5,403 nucleotides of DNA from Gemmatimonadales bacterium (GTDB lineage Bacteria; Gemmatimonadota; Gemmatimonadetes; Gemmatimonadales; GWC2-71-9): assembly GCA_025929805.1 (NCBI GenBank), contig JAICPP010000203.1, forward strand, positions 1-5,403, read 5' to 3'. Position 1 is the stretch's first letter, and the number at the start of each line of letters is the position of its first letter. Below the pieces are notes generated by a model. It saw only the letters and a list, made by a program, of their open reading frames with translations, was not told the origin of the DNA and made no database searches. Positions 1 through 5,403 of this stretch are shown piece after piece. The translations under genes and the position numbers were made by a program.

Positions 1-110
1 ACCGCAGCGACTCCGATGCCCGCGGCCTTGAGGAACTCGCGGCGGTTCCAGTACAACGATTCGTCGGTAATTTCGGAGGCGGGGATATTGGGCGAGTGCC
101 TGATGTGCAT
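1..110 (-). CDS. msrP: MsrP, methionine-sulfoxide reductase molybdopterin subunit (N-terminal fragment)
   Basis: Only the first 36 codons are in the window; the gene runs off the left edge. MsrP (formerly YedY) is the periplasmic molybdopterin enzyme that repairs oxidised methionine in envelope proteins, normally with the haem membrane partner MsrQ. The visible part matches the family's N-terminus: an 'IPASEITDESLYWNRREFL' stretch before a twin-arginine motif R23-R24-E-F-L-K28, then the small hydrophobic run AAGIGVAA. This is a Tat signal, as expected for a cofactor-loaded exported enzyme. The ATG (110-108) is preceded by AGGAG (120-116) with a 5-base spacer, a strong ribosome binding site. 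No catalytic residues are visible, so the call rests on the N-terminal signature alone. The gene follows tRNA-Ser on the same strand. Whether msrQ follows cannot be seen. Confidence 0.85.
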   Translation of the reverse strand, partial: MHIRHSPNIPASEITDESLYWNRREFLKAAGIGVAA

Positions 111-120
111 GACCTCTCCT

Positions 121-177
121 GGAACCGGTGGCGCGGACAATACTCTAAAGATACGTCCGGCGCTCGAGTTCGGTTCC
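121..177 (-). other. Nested inverted repeats in the tRNA-Ser/msrP spacer
   Basis: An outer pair of arms, GGAACCG (121-127) and CGGTTCC (171-177), encloses an inner stem GCGCGGAC (131-138) and GTCC-G-GCGC (155-163) with one bulged G at 159 and a 16-base AT-richer loop (139-154). As minus-strand RNA this would fold directly downstream of the tRNA and end next to the msrP Shine-Dalgarno. It could help process the tRNA 3' end, terminate weakly, or form the msrP leader. There is no U-tract, so it is not a standard intrinsic terminator. The AT-richer loop is also the most likely place for an msrP -10 element, but I see no convincing -35/-10 pair. Confidence 0.4.
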
Positions 178-182
178 CGGCA

Positions 183-270
183 CGGACAGGGAGGGATTCG
201 AACCCTCGATACGCTTTTGACGTATACACGCTTTCCAGGCGTGCGCCTTCAGCCGCTCGGCCACCTGTCC
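183..270 (-). tRNA. tRNA-Ser(GGA)
   Basis: The 88 bases fold as a complete class II tRNA on the minus strand. The acceptor arms GGACAGG and CCTGTCC pair fully, with discriminator G at 183, the usual serine identity base. The D stem is GCC/GGC, and the anticodon stem CACGC/GCGTG carries loop CTGGAAA with anticodon GGA (234-236 on the plus strand), reading UCC and UCU. A 19-base variable region contains a long arm (ATACG/CGTAT), diagnostic of serine-type tRNAs. The T arm is GAGGG-TTCGAAT-CCCTC. No CCA follows the discriminator, so the tail must be added by tRNA nucleotidyltransferase. It sits 45 bases after the phosphatase stop and 72 bases before msrP, all on one strand. I see no integrase or duplicated 3' end that would suggest use as an attachment site. 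Confidence 0.97.
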
Positions 271-289
271 TGAATCGTTGTCGGGGCTC

Positions 290-319
290 AACTTAAGCGG
301 GCTGAGAGGGGTGGGTCAA
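290..319 (-). promoter_or_regulatory. Candidate sigma-70-type promoter for tRNA-Ser
   Basis: Read on the minus strand, TTGACC (319-314) matches five of six bases of the -35 consensus. After 18 bases comes TAAGTT (295-290), a weak -10 that keeps the key T1, A2 and T6. Transcription would start near 282-284, giving a leader of about 12 bases before the tRNA 5' end at 270. The stretch after the -10 (GAGCCCC) is GC-rich, like the discriminators of stringently controlled stable-RNA promoters. The -35 overlaps the phosphatase TGA stop (318-316). The -10 is imperfect, and readthrough from the upstream operon is an alternative. Confidence 0.45.
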
Positions 320-1980
320 CGCAGCATCTCCCGTAGCACCCTGCCCTGCGATCCCGAGGGAACTTGTATGCCGAGGAGTTGAGCCAGAGTAGGGGCGATG
401 TCGGCAATACTCACTCGTCCCTCGTGAACACCGGGGGCGATTCCGGCCCCGAACCAAAGCAGCGGCACATGCGTATCATAGGCCCATGGAGATCCATGGT
501 TGGTGCCCTCCCGCTCGGCACCAGCCACGATGTACGGCGAGAGCCCGTAATAGATCTGTCCACTGCGAGCCGGATAAAAGCTGAGCTCCGCGCTGGAATG
601 CACGGCGCTGTCCCGCTGCCGCGCCAATTCGCTGGCGGTGAACACGCGCTCCACACCCGGTATTTCACGGACTGCTTCATTGGTTACCCGCTCTGCCTCC
701 TCCAGCGACACTCCCCGGTCCTCGAGGCCTTCGAGGTTGAGATAGAGCCATGGCCCGCTCTGATAGATGATCCAGCTGGGCTGCACCATCCAGCTGGGCC
801 GCCGGGGGATGCCAAATTCCGATCGCAATGCCTTCTCGGCCGCCGCCGCAATGACCGCGGGGTCGAGACGTGCAGCACGGGTGCCTTCGCTGCCTCGACT
901 GAATAGCTCCGGCAGTGGCGCAACACCATGGTCTGCCGTAAGCACCACGACTACCCGGTCGAGCCCGACCTGCCGTTCCAGGAACCCGAAGAACCGCTCC
1001 AGCAGACGATCGGTTCGGACGATGATGTCCATGACTTCGTGACTGTCCGGCCCATACGAATGCCCCACGAGGTCGTTGGCCGAGAATCCGATGCCGAGAA
1101 GGTCCGGATTATCGTCCTTGCCGAGCTGTTCCTGAGTTACCGCCTGCATCGCAAATCCCAGGATCACTTCATTCTCGAAGGGAGAGTTCTGAAAAGCCTG
1201 AACGAAGTCCTGAGAGGGTGATCGGCCGCTGCTCAAGCGATGGGGAAAGGTCCGACCCAGACCTGCCGTTCCTTGTTCTCCCTCCGCATCGTCTGCCCCG
1301 AGCCACCGATATGCGGCAGCCGGCAGCAGCCTGTTCCACGTGGCACCTCGATACCGGGTTATTGCACCGGACCGGTTGAAACGGACGACCCAGCGAGGCA
1401 ACTCCTTCATATAAAAGGAGGAGGTCACCAGGAGCGTGTCCTCCGTCCAGTAGGCCGCGTCCGCCCGATGGCCACCCAGCATGATCGCGGATCGATCCTT
1501 CCCCGCCACGGTAATGACCCGGCTGCGGCCTCCCGAGGCAGCTTTCAGTTCATCACCCACCGTCGAGACCAGCAAGTTCCGAGGCGACCGGCCCTCGCCG
1601 CCGACGCCGACGAGCCTGGCCGACGTGTCTGCCGCACAATACTCCGCTCTGCGAAGGGCCGGGTTGAACCAGTAGTTGGCCGGGATTCCGTTTACGTTGG
1701 CATGGCTTCCCGTCAGGATTACGGCATGGCCGGGGCAGGTCTGGGTGATGGCGTGCTCGTAGTGCGCCTCGGTAAAGGCTGCCCCGTCTCGAAGGAAGCG
1801 GTTGAACCCGTTCGTAGCGAAGTAGCGCCGAAAACGCTCCACATAGCCGGAGCGGAACTGGTCAATCGAGATCACGACCACCAGCCTGGCCCGTGAGGCC
1901 GGTACCTGCCCGAGCATTGGCAGAGGCAGCCACACCACGCCGAAGACAGCTACGACGTAGCGAAGGATTCGGGGCGACAC
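316..1980 (-). CDS. Secreted PafA-type alkaline phosphatase (alkaline phosphatase superfamily)
   Basis: This 554-aa protein is a predicted exported metal-dependent phosphomonoesterase. An N-terminal signal peptide (MSPRILRY, then a hydrophobic run to about residue 23) precedes the core, which opens at LVVVISIDQFR. The two-metal site appears complete: D40, nucleophile T81 (TQTCPGH), D303 and H307 (NDLVGH), D350-H351 (TADHG) and H495 (NHGSP). N102 and the KDR motif (K161, R163) match the Asn, Lys and Arg that contact phosphate in PafA-like enzymes and favour monoesters over the diesters used by NPP relatives. From memory, numbering and spacing are close to PafA, and the length is typical. The start is the GTG at 1980-1978. 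It keeps the signal peptide and overlaps the permease stop by one base (TAGTG), which suggests translational coupling; no strong Shine-Dalgarno is seen. The frame stays open to 2601, but that part is antisense-like shadow inside the permease. The natural substrate is unknown. Confidence 0.9.
   Translation of the reverse strand: MSPRILRYVVAVFGVVWLPLPMLGQVPASRARLVVVISIDQFRSGYVERFRRYFATNGFNRFLRDGAAFTEAHYEHAITQTCPGHAVILTGSHANVNGIPANYWFNPALRRAEYCAADTSARLVGVGGEGRSPRNLLVSTVGDELKAASGGRSRVITVAGKDRSAIMLGGHRADAAYWTEDTLLVTSSFYMKELPRWVVRFNRSGAITRYRGATWNRLLPAAAYRWLGADDAEGEQGTAGLGRTFPHRLSSGRSPSQDFVQAFQNSPFENEVILGFAMQAVTQEQLGKDDNPDLLGIGFSANDLVGHSYGPDSHEVMDIIVRTDRLLERFFGFLERQVGLDRVVVVLTADHGVAPLPELFSRGSEGTRAARLDPAVIAAAAEKALRSEFGIPRRPSWMVQPSWIIYQSGPWLYLNLEGLEDRGVSLEEAERVTNEAVREIPGVERVFTASELARQRDSAVHSSAELSFYPARSGQIYYGLSPYIVAGAEREGTNHGSPWAYDTHVPLLWFGAGIAPGVHEGRVSIADIAPTLAQLLGIQVPSGSQGRVLREMLR
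770..799 (+). repeat. Short direct repeat inside the phosphatase gene (18-base period)
   Basis: ATCCAGCTGGGC occurs at 770-781 and again at 788-799, an 18-base (six-codon) period that keeps the frame. In the protein it gives PSWMVQ followed by PSWIIY. It looks like a small in-frame duplication in a surface segment between the second metal-binding block (D350-H351) and the last histidine (H495). It is probably neutral. Confidence 0.6.
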
Positions 1981-3392
1981 TACGACCGAGCTCGCCTGCC
2001 CCGCCAGTACACCAGGCCGCCGAGCACCACGAACAGCGCGGCTCCACCAATGACTTTCAACCGAAAAAGCCATGGTTGAGTGGTATCGGAGGGTGGAATG
2101 GTAGCCACGAGCATGGCCCCTAAGGTGAGCAGAAGACCAGCCACGCCGATGAGAACCGCGCCGAGCTTCCCTTCCTTGTTGTCTCCCAGACGATCCATCA
2201 GATAACACAGGAAGAGGTAGATGTAAGGAATGAAATAGACCAGCAGCATCGTATCGAGAATTATCAGATACGCTTTCTCGACCGTGGTGCCCCGCCCCAG
2301 CACCGAAAGCAGCAAAAACACGGTCGCGAGGACGCCCTGAGTCAGGATGGCGACATAGGGCGTCTTCCACCGCGGGTGCACTCGGCCGAAGGCGGGCGGG
2401 AAATACCGGTCCAGACCGATCACAAACGCAACTCGGGCGGGGCCGGTGAGCCATGCACCGATCCCACCGATGTTTCCCAGGACGTACAGCGCAGCGGCGG
2501 CGGGGACCAGCCACATCCATCCACCGAGCTGGTGAGCGCTCGCAGCCATGGCCTGGAAGAAACCAGAGACGACATGCACGTCGGAGCTGGGAACCAGCCA
2601 CAGGACCGACGCCGTGCCGGCGATATACAGGAAGGCGATGAATGGGCCGGCTATATAGATCGAGCGCGGCAGCGTCCGCGCCGGGTTCTTAACCTCGCCA
2701 CCCATGATGGCGCAGAGCTCCAATCCGGCGTAAGCAAAGGCAATGGAAGCCCACAAGTTCAGCTGCGAGAAATCGTTGAACCGCGGGGTAAGAGTGTCGA
2801 GGGTGATGGGAGTGGCGGCCGGCCGGGTGAGTGCCGCATAGAGGCCGAATCCCACCAGCAAGGCCCCCGGCAGATAGGTGCCCAGGGCTCCGAGATTTTG
2901 AAGCCATTTCCCGGTTTTCAATCCCACCACGTTTACCAGCACCGCTACCCAAAGGGCCGTGAGTGTCGCCGTGACGATATACGTCCAGTTATCCATCAAC
3001 CCAGTGTCACCCCGCCCGATTGCATAGGTGGCGATTACGGCGGTCGACATCAGCAGGTTGGGATAGTACAGAATGTTGTTTACCCAGTAACACCAGCCGC
3101 ACAGAAAGCCATGGCCTTCCCCAAAGGCGCGCTTGGTCCAGAAATAGATTCCTCCCTCCTGGGGATAGCGGAACGCCAGATGGCTCACTGCGAGCCCCTG
3201 GGGAATGAAGAAGCAGATGGCGGCAACCACCCACATCGTGAGCGAGCTGGGTCCTGCGGCGGCGGCAGTCGCCGTCCAGCGGAGGCTCAGCACGGCGACG
3301 ATGTTGAACAGCACCACGTCACGCAGATTGAGGACGCGGGGCAACTCGACGTGGGGAACGGCTGCCGCGATAGGTTGTGAGGCCGTGGTCAT
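1980..3392 (-). CDS. APC-superfamily amino acid permease
   Basis: A 470-aa inner-membrane transporter with about 12 predicted membrane helices (roughly residues 25-45, 50-72, 95-125, 135-157, 167-188, 212-229, 243-265, 290-314, 345-366, 375-397, 408-430, 443-462). Family marks are YPQEGGIYFW (76-85), the GLELCAIMGGEVKNP segment after TM6 (223-237), and TGPAR followed by a DRYFPPAFG loop (316-336). These resemble the GadC/glutamate-GABA antiporter-like and related amino acid/polyamine branches. The short C-terminus (YWRGRRARS) lacks the long GadC pH plug. TM1 reads VLSLRWTATAAAAGPSSL rather than the common GSGIF-type motif, so substrate should not be inferred from GadC. The ATG at 3392-3390 lies 12 bases after the aminotransferase stop with only a weak GAG-type ribosome site, and the stop overlaps the phosphatase start. 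The placement suggests it imports or exchanges the substrate or product of the adjacent aminotransferase. Confidence 0.9.
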   Translation of the reverse strand: MTTASQPIAAAVPHVELPRVLNLRDVVLFNIVAVLSLRWTATAAAAGPSSLTMWVVAAICFFIPQGLAVSHLAFRYPQEGGIYFWTKRAFGEGHGFLCGWCYWVNNILYYPNLLMSTAVIATYAIGRGDTGLMDNWTYIVTATLTALWVAVLVNVVGLKTGKWLQNLGALGTYLPGALLVGFGLYAALTRPAATPITLDTLTPRFNDFSQLNLWASIAFAYAGLELCAIMGGEVKNPARTLPRSIYIAGPFIAFLYIAGTASVLWLVPSSDVHVVSGFFQAMAASAHQLGGWMWLVPAAAALYVLGNIGGIGAWLTGPARVAFVIGLDRYFPPAFGRVHPRWKTPYVAILTQGVLATVFLLLSVLGRGTTVEKAYLIILDTMLLVYFIPYIYLFLCYLMDRLGDNKEGKLGAVLIGVAGLLLTLGAMLVATIPPSDTTQPWLFRLKVIGGAALFVVLGGLVYWRGRRARS

Positions 3393-3404
3393 CGGATAAT
3401 CATC

Positions 3405-4739
<1,335 letters not shown>

Positions 4740-4741
4740 GG

Positions 4742-4747
4742 TTCCTC
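4742..4747 (-). promoter_or_regulatory. Ribosome binding site deciding the aminotransferase start
   Basis: On the minus strand GAGGAA is followed by CC and the ATG at 4739-4737. The spacing is short but workable. It supports this start over in-frame upstream candidates reaching to 4904, which have no comparable site. Confidence 0.6.
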
Positions 4748-4750
4748 GCT

Positions 4751-4767
4751 CACCCGGGACCCGGGTG
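4751..4767. promoter_or_regulatory. 17-base perfect palindrome upstream of the aminotransferase (operator or leader hairpin)
   Basis: CACCCGGGACCCGGGTG has perfect 8-base arms around a single central A (4759). As RNA on the minus strand it would form a seven-pair GC-rich stem with a three-base loop. It ends 11 bases before the ATG and directly abuts the ribosome binding site. Either a dimeric repressor operator or a translation-controlling hairpin would fit. Self-complementary CCCGGG runs also arise by chance in GC-rich DNA, so function is inferred from symmetry and placement. Confidence 0.45.
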
Positions 4768-4794
4768 CGCAGCGCCTTGATCGAATCGTGGACG

Positions 4795-4859
4795 GCAGAA
4801 TGTGCCGGTTGCCAGGAACCGGCGCCAGCACCGGCGGCGCGGGTTGGCCCACATTCTGC
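4795..4859. repeat. 65-base inverted-repeat element between divergent genes
   Basis: GCAGAATGTG (4795-4804) and CACATTCTGC (4850-4859) are perfect 10-base inverted copies separated by 45 bases. Inside lie a tight hairpin, GCCGGTT (4804-4810) with AACCGGC (4817-4823) around loop GCCAGG, and a weaker GCGCC/GGCGC pair (4822-4826 and 4836-4840). The outer arms are AT-richer than their surroundings. Paired operator half-sites, a structured RNA or a small remnant repeat are all possible. No flanking target-site duplication is evident. Confidence 0.5.
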
Positions 4860-4887
4860 ATAGTTATGGCCGTCCGCCAGGCAGCCC

Positions 4888-4902
4888 GGGCCGTACCGGC
4901 CC
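4888..4902. other. Hairpin in the probable leader of the plus-strand gene
   Basis: GGGCCG (4888-4893) and CGGCCC (4897-4902) pair around loop TAC. The stem is followed by A-C-TTT and ends 20 bases before the ATG at 4923. It could be a leader structure or operator. The T-run is too short for a confident terminator. Confidence 0.35.
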
Positions 4903-4922
4903 ACTTTCCGTCGGTTGGAACT

Positions 4923-5381
4923 ATGCCATCTCCACTCGTAGTCGATGCGTTACGCGAGCAGTTGGTCAGAGTGCTCGACTGGTATCGGGAGCACCGGCCG
5001 GCCTTTGCCTGGGGCGTCGTGCTGCACCGGCGAAACGAGCGAGGCAAATTGCGGTTTGGGGCGGTGACGCCGGCGGGAGAAAGCCTGCTCCTGACCCAGC
5101 CGCTGCTGGCCTCGCTGGCGGGTGGTCCCTGCTGGTTGGATGGCGCCGTGCGGGTACGATTGGCCTGCAGACAGGTCACCCAATGTCACCCCTGGCTGGA
5201 CGCGCTCCACCGACCGGACCGGCCTCCTTTGGTTGAAGCCCTGGCGGTCTGCTTCGACCCTGACGCATCCGCAGCCGAGTGTGAAGCTTTTCAGGCCATG
5301 GCAGGCACGCTGACCCCAGCTACTCTCCCCTCCGAGCTGTTTCTCCTACTGAAAAAGCGATCGATTGGTTGGCCGTTGTAG
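4923..5381 (+). CDS. Hypothetical protein, 152 aa, unrecognised family
   Basis: I do not recognise this protein. It is complete in the window (ATG 4923, TAG 5379-5381) and is the only plus-strand gene. It begins with an amphipathic stretch (LVVDALREQLVRVLDWYREH), followed by segments that look like beta strands (FAWGVVLHRR, KLRFGAVTP, GAVRVRLACRQV), and ends LFLLLKKRSIGWPL. There is no signal peptide or membrane helix, so it is probably cytoplasmic. Five cysteines (70, 82, 88, 110, 120) include C82 and C88-H89-P-W, but they do not form a familiar metal motif. The chosen start has only a weak GGA (4917-4919). An in-frame ATG at 4866 would add 19 residues across the leader hairpin and has no ribosome site. 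Reality as a gene is supported by position, normal composition and clean separation from the divergent operon, not by homology. Confidence 0.6.
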   Translation: MPSPLVVDALREQLVRVLDWYREHRPAFAWGVVLHRRNERGKLRFGAVTPAGESLLLTQPLLASLAGGPCWLDGAVRVRLACRQVTQCHPWLDALHRPDRPPLVEALAVCFDPDASAAECEAFQAMAGTLTPATLPSELFLLLKKRSIGWPL

Positions 5382-5403
5382 GGGAGTCGCCAGTCCTCAG
5401 TCT

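Larger units (their letters stand above)
4740..4922. promoter_or_regulatory. Divergent intergenic region between the operon and the plus-strand gene
   Basis: These 183 bases separate the starts of two divergent genes and so should hold promoters for both. I cannot assign a convincing -35/-10 pair in either direction. The best AT-rich patch is 4859-4868 (CATAGTTATG), which offers a four-of-six -10 match on the plus strand (CATAGT, 4859-4864) without a matching -35. The region contains at least four separate inverted repeats, listed individually. Confidence 0.5.

Noticed and set aside
183..270. tRNA-Ser as an integration site for a mobile element
   Set aside because: There is no integrase, no duplicated tRNA 3' end, and ordinary chromosomal genes lie on both sides within the window.
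16..273. Plus-strand open frame across the msrP start and the tRNA
   Set aside because: It runs through a complete tRNA gene and the msrP N-terminus on the other strand, so it is not a credible gene.
271..315. Intrinsic terminator after the phosphatase gene
   Set aside because: Only a weak CTCA/TGAG pairing is present, with no U-tract. The segment is better explained as a tRNA promoter.
1240..1896. Plus-strand open frame of 218 codons
   Set aside because: It is antisense to the phosphatase, whose conserved catalytic motifs fix the true strand and frame.
1981..2601. N-terminal extension of the phosphatase by 207 residues
   Set aside because: It lies wholly inside the permease gene in another frame, has arginine-rich low-complexity composition, and would bury the signal peptide in mid-protein.
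2376..3380. Plus-strand open frame of 334 codons
   Set aside because: It is antisense to the permease. The translation is polar, rich in G, R, Q and H, and has no recognisable domain. Long antisense frames are common in GC-rich genes.
4740..4904. N-terminal extension of the aminotransferase by 55 residues
   Set aside because: It crosses the palindrome and inverted-repeat region, does not look like family sequence, and the ATG at 4739 has its own ribosome binding site.

Overview
The window is GC-rich bacterial DNA with tightly packed genes, clear Shine-Dalgarno sites, and a tRNA gene without an encoded CCA end. The organism cannot be named from this. The protein mix would fit a GC-rich environmental bacterium such as Gemmatimonadota or Acidobacteriota, but that is only a guess.

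Almost everything lies on the minus strand and reads from right to left. An operon-like block of three genes fills about 4740 down to 316: a class III PLP-dependent aminotransferase (3405-4739), a 12-TM APC-superfamily amino acid permease (1980-3392), and a secreted PafA-type alkaline phosphatase (316-1980). The aminotransferase and permease are 12 bases apart. The permease stop and the phosphatase GTG start share one base (TAGTG). A plausible joint role is to release an amino compound from a phosphorylated precursor outside the cytoplasm, import it and transaminate it. That role is inferred from gene order alone.

Downstream on the same strand is tRNA-Ser(GGA) (183-270). A candidate promoter for it has a -35 element that overlaps the phosphatase stop codon. 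After a 72-base spacer with inverted repeats comes the start of msrP (1-110, cut by the window edge), recognised by its N-terminal sequence and twin-arginine signal.

On the plus strand one unrecognised gene (4923-5381, 152 aa) diverges from the operon. The 183-base region between the two is rich in inverted repeats: a 17-base palindrome just upstream of the aminotransferase ribosome binding site, a 65-base element with 10-base perfect inverted ends and smaller hairpins inside, and a hairpin in the probable leader of the plus-strand gene. This divergent region and the orphan gene are the least explained parts. The rest is made of recognisable families, and no clearly new system is demonstrated.
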